DNA from: Gnetum montanum
Lineage: Eukaryota; Streptophyta; Gnetopsida; Gnetales; Gnetaceae
Reading direction: 5' to 3'
Assembly: GCA_015680685.1 (NCBI GenBank)
Contig: MNCI01013673.1
Location: 193,975 to 257,974 of the forward strand
DNA length: 64,000 nucleotides
The notes below the pieces were generated by a model. The model was not told the DNA's origin, searched no databases, and worked only from the letters and a program-made list of their open reading frames with translations. Shown here piece after piece: positions 22,347-34,439 of the stretch. The translations under genes and the position numbers were made by a program. Numbering within the stretch: the stretch's first letter is position 1; every line of letters starts with the position of its first letter.

Positions 22347-24341
22347 TTAGAATGGAGGGTGCCCCAAGTAACTAAACAGCTAAGCATGACTAGAATTAAT
22401 AAATGGAAGGTTGGGATCCTTGCATTTTGGAAGTATTGAGACCCGGTCATACTTACCCCATTGGGGTTCACACACTTGATTAGAGTTAACATAGTGGGGC
22501 AAGTTATAAGATGTGGTTAATTTATAAGGAGTTGACCCACTATGGTACTTGTGACCGTAAGATGGTATGCAAGGATCAACATGTCTTCCCATGTGGGAAT
22601 ATTCATTAGGCCCTATGGTTGTTGGAGTATTGATTGGTGGCCTTGCTAAGGTAACATGAGGCATTGGGTTCGAAGAGGAAGATGCACCACAGTGTTGGAT
22701 TTGTGCTGAGTTGGCGGGTGCAGTGGTTTCTGAACTATGGTGTCCCTTTTGATGGTCATGTCTAAAGAAGGAATGCCTTCGATGTTGTGAAGGACCTCCA
22801 CTGCTATTGACAGTAGCAGCACAAGTAACATTTATAGGTTGGTGTCGTGGTGCAAAATCTTTTGGCATAGCTGATGGTAATGTAGGAGGGGATGAGGTGC
22901 GAGAATATTGAGGTTGAGGAGAAGTGTAAGGCACATGAGGTGGTGATCTTGTTGGCGAGGACATGGCTGGATATTACTTAGGAGAATGATAACGATGAGG
23001 TGAGGTAGAGGATGTTGATCTTGTTGGACAAACAAGGTGTTGAACATAATAAGCATTTGGTGTTGTGACATACGAAGGGTATGGTCCAGTTGGTGGTGGC
23101 CTCCCCCACGACTGAGGTTTTTGCCACTGTGGTTGGACATAGTATTTTTGTACAAACTTTGGATGTAACATGTTTCCCCAATGCTGTAAATGTAACAATA
23201 TTGGACATTGACCTTTTGGATGATCATATAAGAAAATATTACATTGATACGTAAAATCGGCAGTTGAGTTCTTATTCTTATTCTCTTCTACCCTTTGTTT
23301 CGATTGTCGTGTGGTGTCCTGTCCTGTTTCTCGATTTGGCATAGTTTTTCCTCTAATAATGTTGGCATATTCTCCACATCTTTCATGTACCCAATCCGTC
23401 ATCTTATTGATCTTTGCCCCAATTTCATCTAGTGATTGCAGGATTGGCAAAGATGATTCCACCTCCTCGAAGTTAGTTGATTTCTCCTTTTCATGATCAT
23501 GGACCCTTGTTAAGTTGATATTTTGATCTTGTTGAGAACTTTCAATATTCTCCCATTTAGTTATTTCTCCTTCTTCTTTTGCTATCTGCTTAATAAGCTC
23601 TTGGAGTTGATGGGGTCGTAGCTCATATAGTTGACCTTGGGTGTACATCCCTAGGGTCTCCCTTGTTTTATTACGGAGCCCATCTATGATATGGTACATT
23701 AGCCTTTCCTCGAAGAACCCATGGCTTGGGCAGTTGTTTAATAGTGCATAATATCTTTCTAAGGCCATGTCCAAGGGTTCATGTTGTGCTTGTTTCCATT
23801 CTTGGATTTGTCTCCTCAAGGCTAACACTCTTGCATAGGTTTGATATCTTTCGTTGAAGAGTTCTAACATTGTTGGCCAATGTCGAATTGAGTTTGGCTT
23901 TAACAACCTATACCATACTTTTGCTTGGCCAATGAGTGTCAGAGGAAAGAGCTTAATTTTTTTCCACCCATTATTAATATTTTTCCATGTACAGGCATCG
24001 TAGAAGGCTTTTAAATGTTGTTGTGGATCTAAATCATAGCCTCCCAAAAGCTTGGGAAAGTTATTTAAATCAAGCATGGGTAGATGACTTTCCTTACAAT
24101 GCCTGCGGGCTATTCGAACAGCCTCCTATATTTCTGTTAAGCTTGTAGTGGCCAGTAGGGATTCATCATCACTAGGTATGTTATGCTTTCATGCATTGGA
24201 ATGATGTTGTCTTTGTTTATGTTTATAAGAAACCCCCACCTCGGGTTGCATAATACAATCTTCATTATCATAATATTCGTTGGTTCTCCAATGAATTTCC
24301 CTACTAGTTGTTGCGTTGTCATAGTCTTGTGAGAGAGACAT
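22347..24341 (-). pseudogene. gag of element C (C/G type)
   Basis: A frame of 665 codons from MSLSQDYDNATT to a TAA at 22347, with only four internal stops and no frameshift; it is the best preserved gene in the window. After a short N-terminus (HWRTNEYYDNE, KHKQRQHH), the Retrotrans_gag-like capsid runs from LDLNNFPKLLGGYDLDP to TLGMYTQGQLYELRPHQ (about residues 85-240). The zinc-knuckle position reads CNIF, LYDHPKGQC: the second cysteine is lost here but present in G. A proline/serine/histidine-rich tail of about 250 residues follows. It lacks the N-terminal DEYV module seen in A, B, E and F. No protease follows; the stop is succeeded by the T-rich tract, as in G. Confidence 0.88.
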
Positions 24342-24465
24342 GGTTGTGAAATTGTGTGTGAATTTATATGTGAATTTTTTGTAAATTTTTCTTCCTAAAG
24401 GATATATCGTTAATTCCTTATACAACGATCTTGTATGATATAACTAATCTAGACAACTAGCACCA

Positions 24466-24483
24466 TCCCCAGCAACAACGCCA
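24466..24483 (-). other. Primer binding site of element C
   Basis: Minus strand TGGCGTTGTTGCTGGGGA, one base after the LTR. It differs from TGGCGCCGTTGCCGGGGA only by three C to T changes. Confidence 0.85.
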
Positions 24484-24484
24484 A

Positions 24485-25298
24485 TGATGAGCGGCGAGGT
24501 ATCCCTACACTCAACCATACAAATACGAGCATTCACACACAATCCGGTCGAACTCCATGGACAAGCTAGTTGTGGTATCTAAATAGTCACATGTTGATCA
24601 CAGTTTGTTGTCTTCCCACCTAGACTAGTATTTTCTTTGTCACGTATGGTTTAGTCTAGAGTGAGGCGTATGATGTGATCCTAAACTATTGCTACTCCTA
24701 GAGAAAATGGAGAATAATATTGATTAAACTAATGAGTAATAGGAAATGAGTCTAAGCTAGCCTAAGTGCAATGAACATCTGCTCCTTAATCATCCATACA
24801 CATCTTGGACCTCATGCATGACTACTACTGGCATTACCAAGAGCAGATCCTAGGTATGCTTTTGGGTTACCAAGTAGTCACACTTAAATGCTCATGATTA
24901 AGTTGTACTCATTCTACATTTAACAACAGGAATAGTAAATGACAATAAAGAAATATTAACTAGAAAAACAATAAATAATAATAACAATTAACAATAATAA
25001 TTAAGCAATTAAAAATAAGTAAATGTTGCAATGATGAAGTAATCTCGATCTTTATTTCTGGTCATGTGCTCATCCAAGTATGTCACACTCGAATAAGATT
25101 CCACACAATTACAAGCATCACACTACGAGCATGCACTGGGAAAATATTCTAACTTCTACAGAAATAAACTGAAAAAGTCTAGCTACAAATGACAAATGAA
25201 TTCCTAAATGAGGCAGAAGGCCCTCTTATTTATAGGCCAGAATAGGTGGCTACGTAAACGAGGCCCCGTCGGCACATCGACTAATTAGTGCTTCATCA
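24485..25298 (-). repeat. 5' LTR of element C
   Basis: An 814-base LTR, ending CTCATCA before the primer site. The TATA box CTATAAATA is at 25227-25235 on the minus strand. It aligns closely with 16706-17566, apart from a U3 segment of about 45 bases missing here. Confidence 0.92.
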
Positions 25299-25303
25299 GA
25301 CTT

Positions 25304-26154
25304 CATGAGTTCCATCACACCCATGTCTAATGGAAAGGCATATATCATCATGGAAGTTGACTACTACACCAAATGGGTAGAAGCAGTAGCCATCAATGAC
25401 TATACATCATCCACTATTGCTCGATTTGTATAATAACACATTGTAAATAGGTTTGGTGTGCCACATGCACTAATTTCTAACAATGAAATCCATTTTATAG
25501 GTGTTGCCTTTCAGAAGTTGATGCAATGCTTGGAGGTTGAACATAAATTAACAACACCCTATCACCCCCAGCTAATAGTCAAGTAGAAATCACCAATAGA
25601 AAGACCACAATGATCCTAACAAGGATTGTAAGCAAATATAGGAGAGATTGGGACACAAAACTCAATGATTTCCTCTGGGCCTACTACTCAATGTGGAAAC
25701 TTCCTATGAGCTACTCTTCCTATGAGCTGGTGTATGGTAAATGTCTAATAGTTCTAGTCCAATCCAAGCTCCATACACTTTCAACAAACTATGACCTGGA
25801 CCTAGCACAAAGAGAAATATTGATCAACCTGAATGTGCTAGAAAAAAATTGATTAGTAGCCCTATCTTCAAATAAAGTGCACAAGGCATACAACAAGAAG
25901 TGTCATGACCTTAGAATATGAAAAGTAAAATGTCAACCTAGAGATAAGGTTCTCTACTAGAACTTCACACATGTACGGCAAAAAAAAAGTTTTAAATGTT
26001 GTGGGAGGGACTTTATATAATTGGTGAAACCTTTTCTTCTAGGACCATGTTAATCTACAAACTTGAGAGCCCAAAAAAAAAGTAGTTGGTCAACATCCAA
26101 CAAGTGAAATCTTTCCTTGAGCTAAAGCAAGCTAGTGTGACTAATACCTCATGA
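25304..26154 (+). pseudogene. Integrase of element A, C-terminal part
   Basis: Resumes the catalytic core after C: TPMSNGKAYIIMEVDYYTKW (25320-25380), then NRFGVPHALISNNEIHF, where the second catalytic aspartate (SDN) is now asparagine. A shifted frame gives NSQVEITNRKT, containing the glutamate of the D,D-35-E triad. It continues through LNDFLWAYYSMWKLPMSY and YELVYGKC to HKAYNKKCHDLRI and ends NIQQVKSFLEL with TGA at 26152-26154. No chromodomain is seen. Integrase inserts the cDNA into the genome; this copy is dead through substitution, frameshift and the C insertion. Confidence 0.88.
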
Positions 26155-26954
26155 GATGGACAACCATGCTTTATATTCAACAATTTCTGCTTTCAACTCA
26201 GTCATGGGGAAGATGGCCATCCATGCCAACCATGCACATGGCACCTTAGTTTTTTATTTTTTTGTTGATTTACATATTTTTTTTTACACTTTGTTGATTT
26301 TTACCCCTTTTTTATTTTTCACTCTATTAATTTTCTTGATTTTTTATTTTACAACATCGTTAGTATGTTTTATATTTCTTGAATATTTTATACTTTATTA
26401 TGTATTTTAATTTATTTTGGATGTGAATTTTCATTATTCTGCTAATAAAAGTGCTTTATTATAGCAGGACACAGTGCCAATGTTGTTGTTTACTAATGGT
26501 GGTTTGTGCTTAATGTTTTGATTGTTAATGTCTAGTTTCTGTTTTTGAATTTTGATGTCTGATGACTAAGACATGGTTTATTTTATGGAACAAGTAGTGA
26601 GGCCATGTCATTCACCCATCCAAAAACTCTATGGTTTTCCTTGTTTCGGGAACATGTGATCCCTTTTCATTAATAAAATTATAAACGAACTTGTCAGCTT
26701 GATAGTTTCTAAACTTGGAAAGGATTCAAAGATTTGAAAAGTGTGTGACTTCAAGGGGATTCAATAATATTTATTTCTTTCTATTTGCTTGTGCACTTAT
26801 GTTTTTTCATGGATTTCTTACCATTCCACATCATCCAATGATAAGAAGTTGACATAAGTCTTTGCATGGTGTGATTCCTAAAAAAATATGGAAATTCAAA
26901 GCACATCCCTTAGATAGAATAATAGGCTACAAGTAGTAGCTATGGGACTGGAAA

Positions 26955-26978
26955 GACATGTTACCCATGCCTGAAGGT
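26955..26978 (+). other. Conserved motif ACATGTTACCCATGCCTGA, copy in A
   Basis: Preceded by GGAAAG and followed by AGGTCCCC. It matches F at 54537 over more than 20 bases and is found in C and D at the equivalent position. Confidence 0.75.
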
Positions 26979-27344
26979 CCCCTCTAACTAAAGCCCTTTT
27001 TCACTTCCTAATTCCATGTAAATAAGGAATGGTGTTTAATCTATGGTGCATGCTTGTGCTTCGAGGAGTGGATTGGTCTTAAAGTGGTGATGTAAAGTCA
27101 CTGAAAGTGGTTGGTTTTGGTCTAGACTAAGGTTGGACTTTATCAGGTCATTTAAACATAATTTCCAAAAGGAACTTCATGTGATAATGATTTGGAAGTC
27201 CATTCCATCCTCATAATCATCCACTTATGCTATGCATCACTCACCTCACTACTAGTTTCCATGTTATGCTTAATGTCTTAGTTTGATGTGTTTGAATTAT
27301 TGGATAGATTCTTCTAGATTGGTGCTTAACTTTTCATAATTATT

Positions 27345-27435
27345 AATCAACTGTGGAGCCCACAGACTCCTTAGTTGAGGTTATGCAAGGACAAAAAGGG
27401 CATGTGGTTGCTATGGGGAGGACCTACTTGGATAT
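27345..27435 (+). other. Conserved non-coding block, copy in A
   Basis: Contains GTGGAGCCCACAGACTCCTT, then GAGGTTATGCAAGGAC and ATGGGGAGGACCTACTTGG. The same blocks occur in B, C, D and F with the same spacing. Confidence 0.75.
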
Positions 27436-27689
27436 CTCTTGGTTTGAATAGTTAAGCTCTTTACCTGAGACATTGCTACAATCATATCTTTCATGTGTCC
27501 CATTGTGCATCCAACTTTGTGCTCCTTAAAATTTCATAAAAATTTCATTCTCCAATAATTTTCTCAATTTTGTTGAATTTTATAAACTCCAACTTCCTCT
27601 TCTATAATTTTCATCATGTTCATGGCTTTTTGGGCTTCCATTTGATTCCCATTTCACTCACAAATGCCTTGTATTTTCTATGTTTTCAC

Positions 27690-27803
27690 AAAGTCAATGG
27701 TCACTAATAGCTGCATTGACTAGGCCAAGTTGACATAGCTAACCTTGTTGATGGGGCCTCATCAACTAGGCCATGTTGACGCAACATAAAAAATCTATAA
27801 ATA
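27690..27803 (+). promoter_or_regulatory. Internal U3-like promoter segment of A
   Basis: Repeats of the words found in A's own LTR U3: TTGACTAGGCC, GTTGACATAG, TTGTTGATGGGGCC, CATCAACTAGGCC and TTGACGC, followed by a TATA box TCTATAAATA at 27794-27803. The ORF-X start lies about 490 bases downstream. The likeness to the U3 at 1210-1320 is in words and order, not a full alignment. Confidence 0.5.
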
Positions 27804-28289
27804 CTTTGAATTTTTTATCATTTGCTTCATAACAAGAGAAGAGTTTTTGCCATTTTTCAAAGCCCAAAACCTTCTAGAGTCTAGAACTTTCTGACCATTT
27901 GTCCAAATCACTCCATTCTTTGATCCAATAGCTATCAGTAGTAAGCTCTTAGTCATGGGGAGTGAAAACCTTAAAGTTTCTAATGAAAATTTTTTGAAAA
28001 TTTTTCCCCAAAGGTTTTATGAATACGATGATATTAAAACATCAATTTTTAAGAGTTTAATCCTTTCAACAACCTTCAATATGATTATAATCACTTATTG
28101 ACATTAAAATACAAATAAACTAATGATTAAAATTGATTAAATTAGCCATAATCACAACTTAGATAGGTGTAACTTTCCTAATGAGGTAAAGTATCTCAAT
28201 TATTTCACATTACACAATAGTTCTTAACCCATGGTCATGTTGGGATTATAGAAGGCACCAAGACTAAAACAACTGTATGAGGAAGGATC

Positions 28290-31111
28290 ATGTCAACAAA
28301 GGGAAAAATAGCCTCGAGCTAGAAGGGGCTAGCAAGAACAAGCCTAGGAATAGGAAAAAGAAACCCATGCAATTGAACCTCTTTGGGAGGAGCCTGAAGT
28401 AAAACCTATTTAACAGATTCTTGAAGAAGAGGCTACAACAAAACAATCATAGCAAGTAGAGGCACCAAGGCCCACACCAAAAATTGAGGTCACACTGGCA
28501 TAAGTTTGCCTTGATACAATTAGGCCCTATGATGTCCAACACTTAGTTCTCCAAGATTTGAACTTCAAGCCATTCTTAGAGAATGCTCCATTGGAGGTAA
28601 AGACACAGTTGCAAACCTCTCCCATGTAGCCAATTATTAGTTCTAGTGGGGAGTGATACATGGGAGAGATGTACATCTTCTAGAACAATAGAAAAGTAGA
28701 TTCCACTATGAAAATCAAGGACATTTAGGTGTACTACTCAGTTGAAGCCATTGCATAAGCTCTTGGGTTATTTGATTTTAGGACACAACTAGTAGAACTT
28801 TCTATGTAGGTTGATTCAGATGCAAATAAGGAGTGGACCTAGTGGTGTTATAGGGTTGACTGCAAGGAGTTTGGCACACTTACATTGGTGGAGCACATAT
28901 ACTTCAAGATAGTGGCTTATCACCTCAATTCGATGGTAAGGCCTAGTAAGATGATTACCTTCTCTGCCTGAGCATGTGTTGCTTTAACTAAAAAATTTCT
29001 AGCAAACCTTCCACAATTAATCTAGTTAGAGATAGAAAATTATTTTAAAGAGAATGAATGTGGAAAGAAAACCCTACCATTCTAATGCATTATCAGAAAA
29101 CTTTGCAAAAGGGTAGAGGTAGTTTGCTACACCAACAACACAATTAGGCATACTCCCATTGCTTTTTGGTTTGAAATGATGAAGGATAAGATATCTACTA
29201 TGTCTAAAGAAGAGGAGTAGAAACTACCACCTCCACCACCTACTTAGGAAACAATGCTAGAAGCTTGCGTTGCCATTGAGCACTTGTGTAAAATCCAAGA
29301 GTAGTTCTTACAATAGTAGGAGCAATAAGTGAGAATGAGCAGTGGGGCTCTATCTATATACTAACATGTGATGAGTCACCTCAATGGAGTGGCTTGAATA
29401 ATTAGTCAAATGGAGGGATGTAGACCAATATTTTTAGCCTAATGAATATAGCTACTTGCAAGGTTGAGTCTCAATGCCTGAGAGGTGAAGGTGCCTCTCT
29501 CTCAATACCATTTATTCCTATAAATCTCTAGAAATGTTACCTCCTTTTCTGTGTGCTTGGAGGAGGGTGAGGGAACAACTATACTAGTGATGCAACACCA
29601 AGGGTAGGAGAAAACTATAGAAGTGGTTTCTAATAGAATTTCTGAGGTATCTAATGCACCTATGACATTTTCACTAGACATTTTTGCACTTAGATATGTG
29701 TAGATGTTCATAGGAACTTTTAATAGAAAATTAAATGTAGCCCAACATGAACAGTTGCTAGACCAACTAGTGAGGACTAGGAAACCGATTCCAAACATCT
29801 TTGATTTTCCAAATAACATCACTGAAATCTAATAGAAGTTGGTTGAAGCAAAGGGAAAATGTATCATCTTGAAAGAAAAATTGAAAATTTCTCAAGCAAA
29901 AAACCAATACTTGGCCATGAAGGTTGCTGAATTACATGTCCATTTTGCTGATCTTGCACTCCTCAATCTTGTAATAACAAGAGATGAAGCCTTTTAAGAG
30001 CTTCAGGATTGATTAAAACATGTTGAGGAGGGAAGCATGATGACCATATTTAACTAGTTTGTAGTTGAAGCAAAGACCTATTTAGTTCAAAAGGACTTGG
30101 TTGAGACGTGCCATGAAAATGAAATGTTGATTGTAGAAAACCATCGCCTGTGAAGTGCTAATGCACAAAAATAATAGATGTAAGAATTCATCTATCAACA
30201 ACAAGAGTAGTTAGCCAAAAAAAATATGCAATTTAGAAGATTGGTAGTAGAGAATTGTAATCTCTTTATGGAGGAAGTCCATGCCTTACACCAGAAATAG
30301 ACCATTGAAATTGTCACTTGGAAAAATGAGGCTCTCAATTTTGAGAAAGTCAAGAATCACTACAAAGACTAGGTTGTCCTGTAGAAGGAGGTGAATGAGA
30401 AACATATCCAAATGGCTAAGGTGAAAGTAAATAAGGCCCTCCATCAACTTTAGCATGGAAGACGTGTGGTAGCCTATCATTAATGGGATAGATGCCTACA
30501 ACAAAGTGGAGATTTGCATGAAGGAGATGAAAATCAAAGAAATTATAGAATACATGGAACTAGAAAATCTCTAATATGAAAACCTAGCAATGCTAATTGT
30601 TAGATGATCATAATCAAAACTTGAAAAGTAGGTGGCCAGCTCATACTTGGTGTATGAGGCCGAGTTCAAGCACTGTAAGGACATCAAGAAAAATCTTGTG
30701 ACAACAAATGCTAAACTTGAAGTTCTCAAGGAGAATGAATGATTCACCAATCAATGATTAATTGTTGAGAACCTAGCCAGGAGAATGAATGATTACCAAG
30801 AGCTAGAACATGCAATCAACATGTTCGACATTAGGCGCAAACAATTCACTACATGGTTCATCAATGCTAAGGAGCTATTTCCAGCAATTCCCTATCCCTG
30901 AGAAGTGCCCATTCTAGCCCATACTTACAAAGTTGCATGGATTTTACATGATCCCAGGAGTAAGGAGGTGAAGATGAAAGCCTTTTTGAATGCTTTCCAT
31001 CTTCTACTAGAAGTTACCGCAGCAGTAGGATAGCCTCAACCATTGCATGTGCCTAAAGCTAAAAAAGGTCCATCGAAGCCTTAGAAGCCTCCACCACTTG
31101 GGACTGTGTGA
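28290..31111 (+). pseudogene. ORF-X of element A
   Basis: About 940 codons from ATG at 28290 to TGA at 31109-31111. After a lysine/arginine-rich start, the PF20167-like region shows GEWYMGEMYIF, NNRKVDSTMKIKDI, YYSVEAIA, LGL, EHIYFKIVAYHLNSM, NLPQLI and CIIRKLCKR (28650-29110). A linker with PPPPPP-type sequence follows near 29225. Coiled-coil sequence fills about 29820-30860 (LKISQAKNQYLAMKVAELHV). The conserved tail, with RRKQFTTWFINAKELFPAIP, ends KPPPLGTV, like EEPPSPRTP in C. It has many TAG stops. It sits where Athila-group elements carry an env-like or other extra ORF, but no membrane segment is visible. Its function is unknown. Confidence 0.75.
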
Positions 31112-31324
31112 TCTTTTCAATTGTCTTCACACCATCAAAGGACATGTTGTATGATTTTTGTTTGGTGTTTAATTTTGTGTCATTAACACCATAAATTTTT
31201 AATTTTCTTGATCCATACACATGGGCATGTAGTTTTATCATAATAATTTTGTTGTATCATGTGCTTGTCAATACTTGCATGCCTTTCCAATTTTGTATAG
31301 AAATCGAGGAAAAGTTTTGATTTA

Positions 31325-31336
31325 GTCGTGAGGATA
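31325..31336 (+). other. Polypurine tract of element A
   Basis: GTCGTGAGGATA directly before the TGATGAG start of the 3' LTR. It is the counterpart of GTCGTGGGGGTA in C, with two substitutions. Confidence 0.75.
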
Positions 31337-32226
31337 TGATGAGTCATAGATTAGCAATGAGGTCTCACCGACTGGGCTGTATTGACTAGGCTCCATTGAT
31401 GCATTATTCAATGTGTTGATGTGGCCCCATCTACATAGGACCTATTCTTGCCTATAGATACATGCTAATGCACTATGTTTTAGGGAATCTTTGGTCATAG
31501 TTGCAATAAAGCTCTTGTAGTTTTTACATTCAAAATTTAGAATATTTTCCTGAGTGCCAATAGTAGTAGTCATTGAATGTATGGATGTTTATTTGAGCAC
31601 TATTGTACCTAAGCATGGTAATGTGTGCGGTAATAAAGACAAGCTTCTTAATAAACTTGCAGCATTCTAGATAGCTTAACTATTTTATTCATGCATTTAA
31701 TATTTTTAGTTATTTATTCAATGTTTTACGGTAATTAAGCTAATTAAGTAATTAAGGAAGATAAGCTAAATAGTCATTAAGTAAACACATAAGTACAACC
31801 GCCTCAAGCATTGGTATGAAATTTGGTAATCCTAGCAACACTTAATGCTTGGTAACCCAGCAATGTTATATGAGTTTAGGATGTGTATGGCAAGTGGGAC
31901 CAGATTCTTATGTTATGACTAGTTAAAAAATAGTTAGCCAATTAGATTAAAGTAGACATTAAATTAGTTTATTCTCTAGCCTATTTATTTCAAGCACAAA
32001 AACCATAAAATATAAAATGTTAAAAATCATGTGCCTTAATTACACTTAAACCATACCCTTTAACTTCATAGGTGTAGTTGGGAAGACTGAATGTTCTCAA
32101 TGCCCAATTTATTTTCTAAAAAACTAGTGCACCAGAAAACTATAGAGTCCATGGAATTCGACGAGATTGTGCATCAACGCTTCATGATTCGTATGGTTTG
32201 GCATTGAGATACCTCATTGCTCATCA
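31337..32226 (+). repeat. 3' LTR of element A
   Basis: An 890-base LTR starting TGATGAGTCATAGATTAGC and ending GCTCATCA, followed by the ATGAT duplication at 32227-32231. It matches 1192-2089 throughout, with many substitutions and small gaps, which fits an old insertion. Confidence 0.9.
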
Positions 32227-32231
32227 ATGAT

Positions 32232-34439
32232 CATTGAGGTGTACTCTAATTAAGTTCTATTACAATGTTAGATTCACTTTTCTAAAGGACTTAGGTGATG
32301 CTAGAAAATGTTCCAAGAATGATATTGTTATAGCCAATGTTTGTTAATCATTGTTTGTTAACCATAATAATGCTTTCACTCTTTGTATTTTTCTTTGAAA
32401 GTATTCAATTATTTTTCTTTAATAATTTGTCTTCATAATTCTCATCTTGAATTTTTATCCAAGAGATTTTTAAAAGAATATTTGTGTAACATCCCTTTTA
32501 ATTATCTATAAAATCTTATAAATAACTAATAAGAATACGATGAAACCCTAAGGATAGGAATTGAACCATGATTTAATAATTCAAAAGGAATCCATAAAAT
32601 AGATAAAAATTATTAATTAGAAGTATCAATATAGTAGAGAAACATAGTGCAATAATATTTCTTACTACTAGCATAAATAATTATATAAAAATAATTTAAA
32701 GAAAAATGAAATTTAGCATATCCACAAAAATAGAGATGTTAAAAAATTTCACTAGTGACATCATAAAATAGTATGTAAAATAACAATTCCAACAATTCTT
32801 GTTTCATCTCATTCTAGTATCTATAAATAAAGATATTCATATTTAAAATTTACCAAATTAAATAATAAAACTAATAATAATAATTAATAAAAATATAAAC
32901 AAATAATATTTATTTTCCTTAAACATATTACATGTGCCAAAATGAAAAATAATCTTTGTAATTTCTTGATCTAAATGGCACAAATGCCTATTTCATATTT
33001 ATCATACTTTATATTTATTCATGGGAATAGGCACATGGCTTAAATATCCAAAATGTAAATAAAGTTTCTATTTTATAAAAATAAAAAATATACAAAAATT
33101 ATTTTTCAAGTTCAGATGATCTATCTTATATTGAATTAATCCACCTTTTGTCCCATGTCCCTCTTCTGATATTTGTGTGGGTACTTTAGGCTCTCTGCAT
33201 TGAAATGTAGGAAGAATCAGAACCCCTCAAATAAGAAAGATTATATTATTTTTCACTTCATGAAGTAGAAAAGCTCTGGAAAAAAAGTCTTTGAATATAG
33301 GTTTAAAAAATTATTTACAATTAAATATTCTAATTTTCCACAAATGCCACAAATTTTCCAAAAATACAAAGAATATATATTTTATCTAGGCATCTCCAAA
33401 TGCTAGCTCTTGACTAGTCTCACTGCCAAAGGAATATAGTGATAGGTCTTGCAATAATTTTACTACTATCATCAAATTATCCTTTTAATTATTTAATGTT
33501 CAAAAACATCAAAAAATTTTCCACTAGCAATCCAATGAGTATATATTTTATCTAGACAGCTTTGAAGGTTTGATTTTGGTTATCCTCATTGCCAAATGAA
33601 TACATTGATAGGTCTTGGAATAATGTCACTACTATCATCAAATTATTCTCATGTCCCCAAATAAGTCACTCATGGTTAGGTCTTGTTAATAGCCTTACTA
33701 TTAATATTCTTAATCGCTAAGACACACATATCATTAGAAGGATTGGTCTTAACCATGCCTTACCACATACCTCTAGACTCAACTACTTAGTGCAATAGTC
33801 TTACTAGTTTCCCAACCTTCAATAAACTTACAAATTAAAATTCACAGTAGTAAATCCATCCAAACCCATGTTTCCTTGTGGTTGATCCTAGTAAAGAACA
33901 CTCCACTACTACATACAACATCTAAAAGATTCATGGCTCTCACTATGAATTGAGTAAAACTAGTCACATAAATTTTATTATTTATTCCAAAAATCCAAAA
34001 TATTTCCAAAATAATCAAAAAATACATATTAGTCAAAATTCAATAAAACTTCTTGCAGAATCCTATTTATATGAAGAGATTATCTAAATTAATCATGAAA
34101 TATTTGAGAAGAAAGATAGTAGAATTTCTATAATTCTAAAAAATCATCAAAAAGTTAAAAAATGATCTGGAAAAGATTACAATATGAATTTCTATATAAA
34201 AATAAGTCCAAATTGATAGAATTTAGTAGAATCTTGACTTAGTATTAAAATCGTGAAAGAATAATGAGAAATTAGAAAGAAAAAATAAAGTGTACAAAGT
34301 CCATAACAAAATAGGAGAGTCACATGAAAAGGAAAGTAAAATAACCTTTCTTATGGTTTTAGTAGGGCTTTTAAAATCTTCTTATTGCCTTTCTCTTCTA
34401 CTAAAATGTCCAAATTTAGCTTTTTCTTTACTTTCAACT
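32232..34439. other. Right flank of A, left flank of D; no gene recognised
   Basis: Very AT-rich sequence with stops in all frames. It holds a two-copy tandem repeat at 33370-33703. A TGTAACATCCC at 32485 resembles some plant LTR starts, but I cannot find its partner. The piece should join the flank that ends at 1186. Confidence 0.6.
33370..33703. repeat. Two-copy tandem repeat, unit about 167 bases
   Basis: GATAGGTCTTGCAATAAT at 33441 and GATAGGTCTTGGAATAAT at 33608, each followed by ACTACTATCATCAAATTAT. TATATATTTTATCTAG precedes both, also 167 bases apart. A weaker third trace (GGTTAGGTCTTGTTAATAG) is near 33678. Confidence 0.7.

Larger units (their letters stand above)
16706..25298 (-). 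mobile_element. Element C: non-autonomous gag plus ORF-X LTR element, no pol
   Basis: An 8593-base element with perfect GACTT duplications, 5' LTR 24485-25298, primer site, gag 22347-24341, non-coding tract 20440-22346, ORF-X 17741-20439, polypurine tract and 3' LTR 16706-17566. There is no protease, RT, RNase H or integrase. Both genes are the best preserved of their kind in the window. It resembles the published class of gag-only terminal-repeat elements (TR-GAG), but with an added ORF. It would need Pol from a relative such as A or D. Confidence 0.92.
26155..28289 (+). other. Post-pol non-coding tract of element A
   Basis: Starts with MDNHA-like sequence and ATCAGTC/GTCATGGGGAAGATGGCC (near 26200), then a T-rich run (26240-26420), a conserved motif at 26955-26978, a conserved block at 27379-27435 and a U3-like promoter segment at 27690-27803. 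The order matches the tracts in C, D and F. There is no conserved protein. Confidence 0.8.
1192..32226 (+). mobile_element. Element A: Athila-like Ty3/Gypsy LTR retrotransposon, host of nested B and C
   Basis: A complete but decayed element with perfect 5-base target duplications, LTRs of 898 and 890 bases, a primer binding site, gag, protease, RT, RNase H, integrase, a 2.1 kb non-coding tract, ORF-X, a polypurine tract and a 3' LTR. Element B interrupts gag at 3359 and element C interrupts integrase at 16706, both in the opposite orientation. Without them A is about 13.2 kb, within the long range known for Athila-type elements. Every coding domain carries stops or frameshifts, so A cannot move by itself. 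The lineage is inferred from the FMDDF box, the primer site type and the downstream extra ORF. Confidence 0.9.

Noticed and set aside
22646-23227. Additional minus-strand frames overlapping C gag
   Set aside because: Shadow frames of the well-preserved gag at 22347-24341.
26156-26410. Phe- and Tyr-rich open frame after A integrase
   Set aside because: The same T-rich tract in element A, outside the pol frame.
28290-31111. ORF-X as a retroviral-type envelope gene
   Set aside because: The position fits, but I see no signal peptide, fusion peptide or transmembrane segment in A, C, D or F. The sequence is coiled-coil and charged.
32485-32495. TGTAACATCCC as the start of another LTR
   Set aside because: No matching end, partner LTR, primer site or internal sequence was found in the flank.
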